Positions 37,093-47,095 of a DNA stretch of 64,000 bases are shown piece after piece. Made by a program: the position numbers and the translations under genes. Within the stretch, counting starts at the first letter, position 1, and each line of letters begins with the position of its first letter. Source of the DNA: Sphingomonas sp. (GTDB taxonomy: Bacteria > Pseudomonadota > Alphaproteobacteria > Sphingomonadales > Sphingomonadaceae); the NCBI RefSeq assembly GCF_013816785.1, contig NZ_JACDDV010000002.1, positions 1 to 64,000 on the forward strand, read 5' to 3'. The notes beneath the pieces were generated by a model. The model was given only the letters and a program-made list of their open reading frames with translations. It was not told the origin of the DNA and made no database searches.

Positions 37093-38285
37093 CGCCCGGC
37101 ATCCTCTACATCAGCTACGACGGCATGCTCGAGCCGCTCGGGCAGTCGCAGGTGCTGGCGTATCTGGAGAAACTGGCGCCGGGGAGACGGATCCACTTGA
37201 TCAGCTTTGAAAAGGCTGGGGACTGGCGGGACGAGTCCAAGCGGAACAAGGTGCGACAACGAGTGGTCGCCGCTGGAATCACTTGGCACCCTTTGCGCTA
37301 TCACAAAAGCCCATCGGCGCCCGCGACTGCCTATGACGTAGCGCGCGGAACGACTGTCGCGCTCTCGCTTGCGATTCGGCATCGGCTATCGATCGTTCAT
37401 GCCCGGAGCTATGTTCCGGCGTTAATGGCGTTGGCCGTTAAGCGAGCTACCAGTGCGCGCTTTCTGTTCGACATGCGCGGGCTTTGGGCGGATGAGAGGG
37501 TGGACGGCGGTCTCTGGCCGGCGGGCGGAAGATTATACAGAACGGCCAAGGCTCTCGAGCGCCGGTTCCTGTTGGCCGCCGACCATGTCGTGGCACTGAC
37601 GAATGCCTCGGCCGCCGAGATTCGTCGCTTTTCCTATCTCGCCAATCGGGCGCTCGGGATGTCGGTCATTCCTACCTGTGCCGATCTCGACAAGTTCAAG
37701 ATCCAAGGTGCAATGCCCCGATCGCCGTTCACGCTCGGCTATGTCGGGTCGGTCGGCACCTGGTATCTTCTTGATGAAATGCTGAGCAGCTTTCGTTTTG
37801 TCGCTGCCGAATTGCCGGATGCGCGCCTTCTCATCGTGAATCGCAACGAACACGGCCTTATCCGCGAGCGAATCGCCGCGGCGGGGATCAATTTCGCTTC
37901 GGTTGAGCTCGTGGCGGCGGACCATTTCGACATTCCAACGCAGATCGCGCGAATGACCGCCGCCATGGCAATCATCAAGCCAAGCTATTCCAAGATTGCC
38001 AGCGCGCCGACCAAATTGGCCGAATATTTGGGATGCGGCGTGCCCTGCCTCGGCAATGTCGGGGTTGGGGATATGAAAGAAATACTCGAAGGGGAGAGAG
38101 TTGGCGTCGCGCTATGCGGCCTTGCCGACGACGAGCTCAAGGAAGGCGCGCGGAGCTTAATTGCGCTGTCGCGCGAGCCTGACATTAGTCACCGTTGTCG
38201 CTCGACCGCACTAAAGCTCTTCTCACTCGAAACCGGCGTAGGGGCGTATCAGTCCATTTATGACGCACTGGGAATTCGGCAGTGA
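37089..38285 (+). CDS. GT4-type glycosyltransferase
   Basis: 398 residues, GT-B fold. N-terminal GILYISYDGMLEPLGQSQVLAYLEKLA is a recurring start in this family. VHARSYVPALMAL and FDMRGLWADERVDGG occur in the middle, a VSIPTCADLDKF-like linker follows, and the C-terminal half has LGYVGSVGTWYLLDE and PTKLAEYLGCGVPCLG. Likely adds one sugar of the repeat unit, possibly rhamnose given the preceding rml genes (inference). Overlaps neighbours by 4 bp on both sides (ATGA, GTGA). Confidence 0.86.
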   Translation: MTPGILYISYDGMLEPLGQSQVLAYLEKLAPGRRIHLISFEKAGDWRDESKRNKVRQRVVAAGITWHPLRYHKSPSAPATAYDVARGTTVALSLAIRHRLSIVHARSYVPALMALAVKRATSARFLFDMRGLWADERVDGGLWPAGGRLYRTAKALERRFLLAADHVVALTNASAAEIRRFSYLANRALGMSVIPTCADLDKFKIQGAMPRSPFTLGYVGSVGTWYLLDEMLSSFRFVAAELPDARLLIVNRNEHGLIRERIAAAGINFASVELVAADHFDIPTQIARMTAAMAIIKPSYSKIASAPTKLAEYLGCGVPCLGNVGVGDMKEILEGERVGVALCGLADDELKEGARSLIALSREPDISHRCRSTALKLFSLETGVGAYQSIYDALGIRQ

Positions 38286-39403
38286 GTGCGACGCACGATA
38301 GGCGAAAGAAAATGCTGGTCGTTTGTCCATTTCCATTCGGCGTCGCGGCGGGACAGCGCCTCAAGTTCGAGCAATATTATTGCGACTGGCGCGCGGCGGG
38401 GTGGGACGTCGCTATTGCGCCGTACATGGACATGGCACTGTGGAACGTTCTTTACGAGCGTGGCCATTTCGCCGCCAAGTTGTGGGGCGTTTTAAGGGGA
38501 TATTTGCGGCGAATCGGCGATCTGGCGCGGCTTGGCCGCTTCGATTTGGTCTATTGCCACATGTCGATGACGCCGCTCGGGACCTCGCTGTTCGAGCGTT
38601 TGCTCCGCGCTCGATCACACCGCCTCCTGTTCGACGTCGAGGATAATGTTATCCTCGATGGGGCCCGTGCGGTTAACGACCATCCCAATCCTTTGCTGCG
38701 TTACCTCCGCGGCACCGGGAAAGCGCGGTACCTGATCCGAACCGCGGACCATGTCGTAAGCAGTTCGCCCGCTCTCAATGAGCGCTGCCTCGCGATCAAC
38801 CAGCGGCGGAAGTGCAGCTACGTCTCTTCTTCGGTCGATACCGATCGGTTCGTGCCCGCCAATTCCTATTCAAACGAGCGTCCAATCGTCATCGGCTGGA
38901 CGGGGACTTTTAGCAGCCGGGTCTATCTCGACTTGCTGCGTCCCGTGTTCCGGGCGCTCGCTCGCCGTCGCGACTTTCGCCTGCGGGTGATCGGCAACTT
39001 CGATTACGACTTGCCCGGAGTCGACCTGGAGGTGATCCGCTGGACCGCCGAACGGGAGGTCGAGGATTTGCAGGGGATCGACATCGGCGTCTACCCGTTG
39101 ACGATCGACGAATGGGTGACCGGGAAGAGCGGATTGAAGGCGATCCAGTATATGGCGTTCGGCCTACCATGCGTAGCGACCGATGTTGGGACTACTCCGG
39201 ACATCATCCGCCACGGAGAAAACGGCCTGCTGGTGCGGACAGAGGAGGAATGGATGGCCGCGCTGGAACAGTTGATTGATCAGCCCGGCCTTCGTCGACG
39301 GCTGGGCGAACAGGCGCGGGCCGACGCGGTTGCGCGTTATTCCATCAAGGCCGTCGCCGCCGACTATCGCCGGGCGCTGGCGAGTGCCATGGAAGCCGAA
39401 TGA
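38282..39403 (+). CDS. GT4/GT1-like glycosyltransferase
   Basis: 373 residues starting with GTG at 38282. The N-terminal half has LVVCPFPFGVAAGQRLKFEQYY and FDVEDNVILDGA. The C-terminal half has IVIGWTGTFSSRVYLDLL, DIGVYPLTIDEWVTGKSGLKAIQYMAFGLPCVATDVG (donor-binding region) and ARYSIKAVAADYRRAL. A polymer-locus transferase whose specificity is not readable. It sits between two coupled genes, so it belongs to the same operon as rmlACBD. Confidence 0.84.
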   Translation: MSATHDRRKKMLVVCPFPFGVAAGQRLKFEQYYCDWRAAGWDVAIAPYMDMALWNVLYERGHFAAKLWGVLRGYLRRIGDLARLGRFDLVYCHMSMTPLGTSLFERLLRARSHRLLFDVEDNVILDGARAVNDHPNPLLRYLRGTGKARYLIRTADHVVSSSPALNERCLAINQRRKCSYVSSSVDTDRFVPANSYSNERPIVIGWTGTFSSRVYLDLLRPVFRALARRRDFRLRVIGNFDYDLPGVDLEVIRWTAEREVEDLQGIDIGVYPLTIDEWVTGKSGLKAIQYMAFGLPCVATDVGTTPDIIRHGENGLLVRTEEEWMAALEQLIDQPGLRRRLGEQARADAVARYSIKAVAADYRRALASAMEAE

Positions 39404-40326
39404 CGACCGAAAGGCCGCGCATTTACCTGGCCGGATCGGGCGGTATGCTCGGCGAAGCCTTTCATCGCGTGTTCGCCCCCAGCCATGAGCTGAAATGCAC
39501 CGATATCGATGTCAACGCGCCATGGCTGAGCTATCTCGATTTCCGCGATGCCGACGCCTATCGCGCCGACGTTGCCGCCTTCCGGCCGGACTTTCTGTTC
39601 CATCTCGGCGCCCACACCAGCCTCGAATATTGCGAGCAGAATGTCGATGATACCTACGCCACCAACACGCTGGCAGTCGAAAATGCGGTCCACATTGCTA
39701 ACGACCTAGGCGTTCCTCTCCTTTACATCAGCACGGCAGGAATCTTCGACGGCGCGCAAGAAACCTATGACGATTGGGATGAGCCCAACCCGCTCGGTCA
39801 CTATGCGCGCAGCAAATTTATGGGGGAACGGTTCGTCGCCGCCAATTGCCGCCGGCATCTCGTCTGCCGCGCCGGATGGATGATGGGCGGCGGGCCGGCC
39901 AAGGACAAGAAGTTCATTCAAAAACTGATGAAGCAGCTGAAGGATGGCGTGCGCGAGTTGCACATCGTCGACGACAAGCTGGGCACGCCAACCTACACCG
40001 TCGACTTCGCGCGCAATGTCCAGCTGCTGCTCGAACAGCGTCTGTGGGGCATTTACAACATGGTCTGCGGTGGGGTCACCAGCCGGATCGAGGTCTCCCG
40101 GCATCTGATCGCCACGCTCGGTCTCACCGACACGGTCACCATCACGCCGGTGTCGTCCGACTATTTCGCCGAGGAATATTTCGCGCCGCGCCCGCCGTCG
40201 GAACGGCTGATCGCTGCCAAGCTGACGTTGCGCGGCCTTAACATCATGCGCGACTGGCGCCTGTGCGTCGACGAATATCTTGCAGAATATTATGCCGGGT
40301 ACCTCGATGGCGCGCCGCGGCGCTAA
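39400..40326 (+). CDS. RmlD-like NAD(P)-dependent sugar reductase
   Basis: 308-residue atypical/extended SDR resembling RmlD: RIYLAGSGGMLGEAFHRVF nucleotide-binding N-terminus, FLFHLGAHTSLEYCEQNVDDTYATNTLA, YISTAGIFDG, YARSKFMGERFV (Tyr-x3-Lys) and VDDKLGTPTYTVDFARNV. It is clearly a paralogue of rmlD only 3 kb away, so it probably reduces a different 4-keto sugar nucleotide, which would add a second deoxy sugar to the polymer (inference). ATGA coupling to the previous gene. Confidence 0.82.
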   Translation: MTTERPRIYLAGSGGMLGEAFHRVFAPSHELKCTDIDVNAPWLSYLDFRDADAYRADVAAFRPDFLFHLGAHTSLEYCEQNVDDTYATNTLAVENAVHIANDLGVPLLYISTAGIFDGAQETYDDWDEPNPLGHYARSKFMGERFVAANCRRHLVCRAGWMMGGGPAKDKKFIQKLMKQLKDGVRELHIVDDKLGTPTYTVDFARNVQLLLEQRLWGIYNMVCGGVTSRIEVSRHLIATLGLTDTVTITPVSSDYFAEEYFAPRPPSERLIAAKLTLRGLNIMRDWRLCVDEYLAEYYAGYLDGAPRR

Positions 40327-40331
40327 CAGCC

Positions 40332-41450
40332 ATGGCCCACCTCGCGTTTCTCCTTCCCGACATGCGTTGCGGGGGCGCGGAACAGGTTGCGCTGTCTTTC
40401 ATCAGAAATTTCCTGGCTTCCGGCCATGAGGTCGACTTGATCTTGCTGGAAGCCAAGGGCGAACTGCTGCCTCTTGTGCCGCCCAAGGTTCGAGTGATCG
40501 GCCTTGGCGTAAGGCGCATCAGGGCTGCGATCGGGCCGTTGATCAACTATCTCCGGTCGGAGCGTCCCGACGCACTCCAGGCCTTGATGTGGCCGCTGAC
40601 CTCGATCGCAGTCGTTGCGCACCGGCTGGCGCGAAGCAGGGCTCGGCTGGTGATCTGCGACCACACGATGCTGTCGCTGCAGCCAACCTTAGGCGCAGGC
40701 CGGGGGCGAAGGGCGTTGGCGCGGGCGTCGATTCGGCTCACCTATCCGCTGGCCGACGCACGGGTGATTGTGTCGCACGGCGCCGCCGACGATCTTGCCG
40801 AGTTCGGCCGCATCGACCGCAAGAGCATCACGGTGATCGCCAACCCGGTCAGCCCGCCGGGGTCGGATTGCGCTTCAACCCCCGACATCGAGGCGATGTG
40901 GCGCCAGGAGTCTTCGCGGATCATCACAGTCGGTGCGCTTAAGTCGGAGAAGAATCATTTCCTGCTGCTGGAAGCCTTCGCGCTCTTGCCCGCGACCCTC
41001 GAAGCCAAGCTGATGATCGTCGGCGACGGCGAGCTTGGGCCGGCGCTGAAGGCGCACGCCAAGGTCCTGGGTGTGGCCGATCGAGTGATCTTCGCCGGTT
41101 TCACGCTCGATCCGCGGCCTTATTACGCTTCGGCCGACCTGTTCGTGCTGTCATCCGATATCGAAGGCTATCCGCTGGTTCTGGTTGAAGCGATGCACGC
41201 CGGGCTGCGCATCGTCAGCAACCGCTGCCAGAGCGGGCCCGAAGAAATACTCGCGGGGGGAAAATATGGCACGCTGGTCCCGCCTCGAAATACCCGGGCG
41301 TTGGCGCAGGCCATGACCGCCGCGCTCTCCGAGCCGCACGATCCCGAATCGATCAAGGCGCGGGCGCTCGACCTGTCGAAAGACAGTTTCGACCGCTATG
41401 CGGAGGTGATGCTGGGAAAAGACGAGAGCATTGCCGCTCCCGCCAACTAA
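40332..41450 (+). CDS. GT4-type glycosyltransferase
   Basis: 372 residues from the ATG at 40332 (AHLAFLLPDMRCGGAEQVALSF), 5 bp after the preceding stop. The track start at 40263 lies inside the previous gene. The donor-binding half has IITVGALKSEKNHFLLLEAFALL, LMIVGDGELGPALKAHA, VIFAGFTLDPRPYYASADLFVLSSDIEGYPLVLVEAMHAG (E-x7-E) and LVPPRNTRALAQAM, a textbook GT4. End of the long plus-strand operon. The stop shares CTAA with the convergent GT2 gene. Confidence 0.92.
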   Translation: MAHLAFLLPDMRCGGAEQVALSFIRNFLASGHEVDLILLEAKGELLPLVPPKVRVIGLGVRRIRAAIGPLINYLRSERPDALQALMWPLTSIAVVAHRLARSRARLVICDHTMLSLQPTLGAGRGRRALARASIRLTYPLADARVIVSHGAADDLAEFGRIDRKSITVIANPVSPPGSDCASTPDIEAMWRQESSRIITVGALKSEKNHFLLLEAFALLPATLEAKLMIVGDGELGPALKAHAKVLGVADRVIFAGFTLDPRPYYASADLFVLSSDIEGYPLVLVEAMHAGLRIVSNRCQSGPEEILAGGKYGTLVPPRNTRALAQAMTAALSEPHDPESIKARALDLSKDSFDRYAEVMLGKDESIAAPAN

Positions 41451-42436
41451 TCCCCAGTTCGCACGAGGTCGCGGGCGGCGCTCACTGGTCCGTGGAAATA
41501 TCGATAGCCGCCCGACAGAAGTAGACGGGCGATCGACATCACCCGGCGAACCGCCGGTTGCCGGACCAGCGCCACCCGCGCTTCTAGGCTGCGGTGTTCA
41601 TGGTCAATCAGGGTTAACGCCGCCTCGACATTCGATAGTCCGAGTCGTTCGATTCGCGCTCGATTGGCGAGCATCCAGTTGCGATAGATGCGCAGCGCCG
41701 CAATACGCTGCAGCCACGCCTCGACCGGCGGGTGGACTAGGCGGTTTTCGACCAGGTCCGTGACGGCGACGCCACGCCAGTCATGAAGGAGACTCTGCGA
41801 AGCATTGCCTCCATATCGTCGAAAATACTGCAGTGGCTCTTCGATTTGTTTGCGGACCCCCAGCAAGGTGGACAGTTCGTTGATCCAGCGATCATGGGTG
41901 ATGAACCCGACCGCAATCAAAGCCTCGGCTTTTTCGGGGATTGGAAGCAGAATATCGCTCCATGCCTTGCGGATACCCGAGCTGCATCCGCTCACCAGGG
42001 CTTCTCGATTGTAGCCGAGCGTCCGCAAGTTATCGGTCATGGTATGATTGGCGTGATGAAGGTTTTCGTCGGTAATAATTTGATCATTGATGACGGCCAT
42101 CGTCGAAGCGTCGTCGAAGGCCTTGTGAGCGATTTCCAACTTCCGGGGAAACCAGCTGTCATCCTGGTCGCTGAGAAAAATCAGGGCGCCTTCGCAATAG
42201 CCGATGGCCGTTTCGAAATTTCTCGTGAATCCCAGCCTCTCGGAATTCCGGATAAGCCTGACGGAAAACGGGGCGTTGCGCGCAAACTGTTCGACGATGG
42301 CGATCGTCTCATCGCTCGATCCATCGTCGGTGATCACGATCTCGTCGGGAAGGAGCGTCTGCGACGCGAAGCTATCCAGCTGCTCGCGGATGTAGCGCGC
42401 GCCATTGTATGTTGCCATGGCGATGGATGTTCGCAC
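41447..42436 (-). CDS. family 2 glycosyltransferase
   Basis: 329 residues, GT-A fold. N-terminal SIAMATYNGARYIREQLDSFASQTLLPDEIVITDDGSSDETI is the classic GT2 nucleotide-sugar binding start. FLSDQDDSWFPRKLEIA contains the DxD-like metal site. The family resembles rhamnosyl/alpha-sugar transferases of O-antigen loci. The start codon is GTG at 42436; an ATG at 42418 begins MATYNGARY. Shares 4 bp with the convergent GT4 gene. Confidence 0.9.
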   Translation of the reverse strand: MRTSIAMATYNGARYIREQLDSFASQTLLPDEIVITDDGSSDETIAIVEQFARNAPFSVRLIRNSERLGFTRNFETAIGYCEGALIFLSDQDDSWFPRKLEIAHKAFDDASTMAVINDQIITDENLHHANHTMTDNLRTLGYNREALVSGCSSGIRKAWSDILLPIPEKAEALIAVGFITHDRWINELSTLLGVRKQIEEPLQYFRRYGGNASQSLLHDWRGVAVTDLVENRLVHPPVEAWLQRIAALRIYRNWMLANRARIERLGLSNVEAALTLIDHEHRSLEARVALVRQPAVRRVMSIARLLLSGGYRYFHGPVSAARDLVRTGD

Positions 42437-42441
42437 GGTCG

Positions 42442-43515
42442 TTACCTCGGCTTGACCGCGGTCAGCGTCAGGAATTCCGCCCGTCTGCGAGCAGACATCG
42501 CCTTCAATTGCATAGGCAAGCGCGGCGCTGCAGCCAACTCAATTGACCGATCATCCTTATTTGGATCGAGGCCGGCCGCCATGCGCCGGCTCTGGATGGA
42601 CAGGCTTTGGAATGGTTGCAATCGGGGGCGGTAGCGAACCGATCGAAACCCGGCCTGTTCGAGGATGCTTCGCAAGCTTCGGCGATTGAACAGGATTAAG
42701 TGCCGCGGTGTCTCCAACCCGCGCCAGTTTGTTCCGTACAATTCGTGACCGATGGCATCGATATTCGGCGTATCGATGTACAGTCCTCCACCCGGCCGTA
42801 ATAAATCATATGCTTCCTGAAGGAGTAATATTGGATCATGCACATGTTCAATGACGTGACTTAATGTGATGAAGTCGAAGCTTTCTGCTTGGTCCAGCCA
42901 ATCGGTTACGCTCTCCCGGACTTCTATCACTTTCTCTTGAGCGAGCTGCCTGGCGACCGGATCCGGGTCCACACCCGCTACCTGCCAGCCGGCCCCCTTC
43001 GCCAAACTAAGGAAGGCCCCGTTGCCACAGCCAATATCAAGCACCTTCCGGGGTGTCCCGGATCTGGGACGCGGGAGAAATCGATAGGCGATATCGATGG
43101 GCCATTTGAGCGGTGGAATGAGCGCTGCGACCATGTTTCCTATGGCTGAGGATGACTTGAACGACGTGCCAAATCGATGATTGCGATAGCCATTGCCAAG
43201 TCGGGAGCGGAGTCGCTCGAAGAACGTGTCCGGGATCTGCAGGGCGACATCTTCATGCGTGTAATAGCGGCCATACGCGATTCCGATTGTGTCTTTGGTC
43301 GGACGAGGGTCCAAGTAGGCGCTGCGACAATTCCCACATCGCCACATTGTCCACTCGCCAGGAGCGGCGAAGAAGACGTTGTCGACCAATCGCTCGTGAA
43401 GCATGGTGCGCAGCGGCGCGTGGCATATCGGGCAGATTGTTTGCCGTTCGAGCCCTTCCTTGGGCCAGCCGGTCTTCTGCGTCGCGAGGGCACGGGACTG
43501 GATGACGTTGGGCAT
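42442..43515 (-). CDS. class I SAM-dependent methyltransferase with N-terminal zinc ribbon
   Basis: 357 residues. An N-terminal Cys-pair motif (CPICHAPL ... WRCGNCRSAYLDPRP) resembles the zinc ribbon seen on sugar and O-antigen methyltransferases. The SAM domain has KVLDIGCGNGAFLSLAKGAGW (motif I), VDPDPVA, SFDFITLSHVIEHVHDP and LRPGGGLYIDTPN. The ATG at 43515 is chosen; the 529-residue track ORF extends antisense into the flippase gene. Likely O-methylates a sugar of the polymer (inference). It follows wzx on the same strand. Confidence 0.87.
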   Translation of the reverse strand: MPNVIQSRALATQKTGWPKEGLERQTICPICHAPLRTMLHERLVDNVFFAAPGEWTMWRCGNCRSAYLDPRPTKDTIGIAYGRYYTHEDVALQIPDTFFERLRSRLGNGYRNHRFGTSFKSSSAIGNMVAALIPPLKWPIDIAYRFLPRPRSGTPRKVLDIGCGNGAFLSLAKGAGWQVAGVDPDPVARQLAQEKVIEVRESVTDWLDQAESFDFITLSHVIEHVHDPILLLQEAYDLLRPGGGLYIDTPNIDAIGHELYGTNWRGLETPRHLILFNRRSLRSILEQAGFRSVRYRPRLQPFQSLSIQSRRMAAGLDPNKDDRSIELAAAPRLPMQLKAMSARRRAEFLTLTAVKPR

Positions 43516-43532
43516 GACGCTTTCCGTTCCTT

Positions 43533-44987
43533 TTACCGGCTTTGCAGTCGCGATAACGGGATTGCGAGCATTTCGTCCAGTTGGCGAGGCGGTGACCGCA
43601 GCATGACCACGGCGGTCATGATCCCGACAAATGCGGCCAGCGGCCAGCGCAGGGGGCCGACGAGTGGCCATAAAAAAGCCAGAGCGACCGCTGAGGCGAC
43701 GAGGAATCCGTGGGTGACAAGAATGAGTATTGTTGCGCGATCGTATCTCGCCAGGCGATGCATGACGACCGCGTCGACACTGCAGCGCAGCGACCATGCG
43801 ACCGCCGCGCCAACAAGCCCGAACGCCTTCATGAAGAAGTAGAGAAGCACGAAGTAAGGAATGATTTCGGCAACATGGAGCTTGGCGATAAGGTCCGGCC
43901 GACCGCTCGCCTGAAGTTTGACGAACGGCATCCGCGCTAGACTGTTGATCCAGAATCCGGCGAGCAAGACAAGGGCTGGTTCCCGGGCGGTTTGGCCGTT
44001 TGCCGCTCCAAGCCAAAGCTGCAGAAACCATCCGGCGCCAATCGCCATGACGATTGTTGCGGGAGTGATCATGAACGCCAGCAGGCGGGACGCCTCCAGC
44101 GTCAAACTTGCCGCCTCGTTGCTCATTTTTTCGCCGGCAAGGCGAGGCAGAAGAGCAGATGACAACGCAGCCGGTAGAACCGTCAGTTGGCTGACCAAAT
44201 TAAATGGGGCGACGTATAGAGCAAGCGCTGCGGCCGTCAGCACCGCGCCAATCGCAAACCGGTCGATGAAAACCAGAATCGGTCCGACAATGTTTGACAC
44301 GGTCGTCCAACCTCCGAAGCGAAGAAGTTCTTTGATGTGTGTCCTCTCGGCAAGCTGTGGGCGGTGGAGTTTAACTGCGCGAACGCAGCTGACGGCCAAG
44401 GCGACAAGCATGACGGCCCTGCCAATCAGGCTCGTCGCAAGAAGGAGGGGTAATTCGCGGCTGACATACAATGCGGCCAGCAACGGCAGGACCGACGTTG
44501 TAATCGCCCCGATGCCCAAGATGAGGTTGATTCGAAGAAATTCTCTCCGTCCCTCGAGCGTTCCGACAAGCAGGCTCTGCATGACACCAAAGGGCACCGC
44601 CAGGATCAAAAACGGCAGGGCGCCCGAAACTTCCTTGCGAAGCGTAGGATCGGCCAGTTTGATGGACCCCAAAGCAGTCGGGGCGATCGCCACGAAGACG
44701 AGAACCGCAATCAACGAGAGCGAGGCCGATAGTAGCGCGCTCGTCCAGAAGATGCGGCTGCGTTCCAGGGAAGTCGACCGGGCCATTGTCGCCAGTTTCT
44801 GCGACGTGGCTTTCCCAAGGCCGAAATCGAACAGATTGAAATACCCAACGAGCAGCCAGCAGATCGCCAGCACCCCATATCGATCGAGCCCGATGGACTT
44901 GAGATAGAGCGGGACAGTGACGACCGAAACAGCGATCGGGATCACCGACCCGGCCAGATTATATACCGTGTGCTTCGCGACGCTCAT
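43533..44987 (-). CDS. Wzx-type polysaccharide flippase (MATE/MVF superfamily)
   Basis: 484 residues with about twelve to fourteen membrane helices. The N-terminus KHTVYNLAGSVIPIAVSVVTVPLYLKSIGLDRYG is characteristic of polysaccharide translocases, followed by FDFGLGKATSQKLA. It flips undecaprenyl-linked repeat units across the inner membrane. The ATG at 44987 has GGGAAA just upstream; the track start at 45032 is upstream of the ribosome site. Only Wzx candidate in the locus. Confidence 0.9.
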   Translation of the reverse strand: MSVAKHTVYNLAGSVIPIAVSVVTVPLYLKSIGLDRYGVLAICWLLVGYFNLFDFGLGKATSQKLATMARSTSLERSRIFWTSALLSASLSLIAVLVFVAIAPTALGSIKLADPTLRKEVSGALPFLILAVPFGVMQSLLVGTLEGRREFLRINLILGIGAITTSVLPLLAALYVSRELPLLLATSLIGRAVMLVALAVSCVRAVKLHRPQLAERTHIKELLRFGGWTTVSNIVGPILVFIDRFAIGAVLTAAALALYVAPFNLVSQLTVLPAALSSALLPRLAGEKMSNEAASLTLEASRLLAFMITPATIVMAIGAGWFLQLWLGAANGQTAREPALVLLAGFWINSLARMPFVKLQASGRPDLIAKLHVAEIIPYFVLLYFFMKAFGLVGAAVAWSLRCSVDAVVMHRLARYDRATILILVTHGFLVASAVALAFLWPLVGPLRWPLAAFVGIMTAVVMLRSPPRQLDEMLAIPLSRLQSR

Positions 44988-45106
44988 GCTTTTCCCACGG
45001 TGAACTGGCCGCCACGCTGCCGATACCAGCAAACGCCCGCCTCCCTTGCCTTAGGACAGCCGGCGGGCCAAGGGGAAGGCCGTCGTCGCGGCCGAAGGGT
45101 CCTGTC

Positions 45107-47095
45107 ATGTGCGGAATAGCGGGTTTGCTAGGGCCCGACGCGGCCAAGCCGGACGTAGTGCGGCGGATGACCGCGGTCATCGCGCATCGCGGCCCCGACG
45201 ATCATGATGTCTGGACCGATCCGGAGGCCGGCATTGCGCTCGGCCATCGCCGCCTAGCGATCCTCGACCTTTCGCCACACGGACATCAGCCGATGCACTC
45301 CGCCGATGGCCGCTTCGTCGTCAGCTACAATGGCGAACTCTACAACCACACCGACATTCGCCATGAGCTTGAGCAATGCGGCAAGACGCCCGAGGGCGGC
45401 TGGCGCGGCCATTCGGACACCGAGACGCTGGTCGAGGCGATCGCCGCCTGGGGCCTGGAACGGGCGATCGACAAGGCGGTCGGGATGTTCGCCTTCGCGC
45501 TGTGGGACCGCAAGGATCGGATGCTTCGCCTGGTGCGCGACCGGTTTGGCGAAAAGCCGCTTTACTACGGGCAAATCGGCAAGGACCTGGCGTTCGCGTC
45601 CGAGCTGAAATCGCTGCGTGAGCATCCCCGATTCAACGCCGAGATCGATCGCGACGCGCTAAAGCTCTACGCCGCGCGGACTTATGTTCCCGCGCCTTAT
45701 TCCATCTATCGCGGCATCTACAAGCTGCAGCCGGGCTGCATCCTGTCCATCCCCGCGGGCGAGCCGTTGGGGATGCTCAATGCGCCGCCCGAGGAGGGCG
45801 CCGCCGGCCCGATACGCCTGACACGTTACTGGTCCTATCGGGGCGTCATGGCTGCCGGCCTTACCGATCCGATCCACTCGGAGCGGGGTGCGCTCGAGGC
45901 GCTGGATAAGGTGCTCGGTACGGCGATCCGGAGGCAGGCGATTGCCGATGTGCCGGTCGGCGCCTTCCTGTCGGGCGGGATCGACAGCTCGACCATCGTC
46001 GCCCTCTACCAGAAATATTCGTCGACACCGGTGCGGACCTATTCGATCGGCTTCACCGAAGCCGGTTTCGACGAAGCGCAGCACGCCAAGGCGGTGGCGG
46101 CTCACTTGGGCACCGTCCATCACGAACATTATGTGTCGGTCGCCGAAGCCCGCGACGTCATCCCGCTGCTCCCCGCTATCTATGACGAACCGTTCGCGGA
46201 CTCGTCGCAAATTCCGACATTCCTGGTCAGCAAGTTCGCGCGGTGCGAAGTGACGGTCGCGCTGACCGGCGACGGCGGGGACGAATTGTTCGCCGGCTAC
46301 AACCGCCACATCATGGCGCCGCGATTGTGGCAGCGGTTGCAGAAGATGCCACGGGCGGCACGGGCTTTGGCTGCGGGTCCGCTGGGACTGGTGCCGCCGG
46401 CAGTGTGGGGCCGGCTCGCGTCAATGGTGGGCGGTGGTGGCAGCCCGTTCTTAGGCGGCAAAATCCAGAAAGGGATCAGGGTCGCCGGCGGTGCCAGGCG
46501 TTTTGACGATGTCTATCTGAGCTTCCTCGACGAATGGAGCCAGGAGCGCTCGCCGGTGCTCGGCGCGGGCCCGGGAAGCGCGGGCTTCGACCTCGACCCT
46601 CCGCGCGAAGCCGACGACACGCATCGCATGATGTATGGCGACGCGGTCAGCTATTTGCCCGATGACATTTTGTGCAAGGTCGACCGCGCGTCGATGGCGG
46701 TCAGCCTGGAAACTCGCGTGCCGTTTCTCGATCATCGCGTCGCCGCGCTGGCGGCGCGGATCCCACTCAACCTCAAGGTGCGAAACGGTACAGGCAAGCA
46801 TATACTTCGTGAACTGCTGTTCCGTGAGGCTCCTCGGGCCCTGTTCGACCGGCCCAAGGCCGGCTTTGCGGTGCCTGTCGGCGAATGGATCAAGGGACCG
46901 CTCCGAAGTTGGGCCGAGGACCTGCTCGATTCTCGACGGATGACGGCGGAAGGGTGGTTCGATGCCTCGATCGTCCAGAGGCGATGGCGCGACCACCTCG
47001 CCGGGCGGCGTGATTCGACACCCGCGCTATGGGCAGTTTTGATGTTCCAGGCTTGGCTCCGCGAGCAAAAGGAGATGCGCGCGCTCGCCGCCTAA
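45107..47095 (+). CDS. asnB: asparagine synthase (glutamine-hydrolysing), AsnB/WbpS-like
   Basis: 662 residues. Intact N-terminal glutaminase: MCGIAGLL with Cys2, AHRGPDD, RLAILDLSPHGHQPM and YNGELYNHTDIR. Synthetase domain with the pyrophosphate loop GAFLSGGIDSSTI and GDGGDELFAGYNRH. Unlike the cyclase-like gene at 29.7 kb, all catalytic elements are present. Inside polysaccharide loci such enzymes often amidate a uronic acid; free asparagine synthesis is the alternative. A divergent 119-bp gap separates it from wzx. The stop shares CTAA with the convergent ABC transporter gene. Confidence 0.92.
   Translation: MCGIAGLLGPDAAKPDVVRRMTAVIAHRGPDDHDVWTDPEAGIALGHRRLAILDLSPHGHQPMHSADGRFVVSYNGELYNHTDIRHELEQCGKTPEGGWRGHSDTETLVEAIAAWGLERAIDKAVGMFAFALWDRKDRMLRLVRDRFGEKPLYYGQIGKDLAFASELKSLREHPRFNAEIDRDALKLYAARTYVPAPYSIYRGIYKLQPGCILSIPAGEPLGMLNAPPEEGAAGPIRLTRYWSYRGVMAAGLTDPIHSERGALEALDKVLGTAIRRQAIADVPVGAFLSGGIDSSTIVALYQKYSSTPVRTYSIGFTEAGFDEAQHAKAVAAHLGTVHHEHYVSVAEARDVIPLLPAIYDEPFADSSQIPTFLVSKFARCEVTVALTGDGGDELFAGYNRHIMAPRLWQRLQKMPRAARALAAGPLGLVPPAVWGRLASMVGGGGSPFLGGKIQKGIRVAGGARRFDDVYLSFLDEWSQERSPVLGAGPGSAGFDLDPPREADDTHRMMYGDAVSYLPDDILCKVDRASMAVSLETRVPFLDHRVAALAARIPLNLKVRNGTGKHILRELLFREAPRALFDRPKAGFAVPVGEWIKGPLRSWAEDLLDSRRMTAEGWFDASIVQRRWRDHLAGRRDSTPALWAVLMFQAWLREQKEMRALAA

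Noticed and set aside
41783-42634. 283-residue plus-strand ORF
   Set aside because: Antisense to the GT2 gene, whose N-terminal GT-A motif is clear.
43918-44907. 329-residue plus-strand ORF
   Set aside because: Antisense to the wzx flippase; composition rich in Arg/Ser/Thr and no domain.
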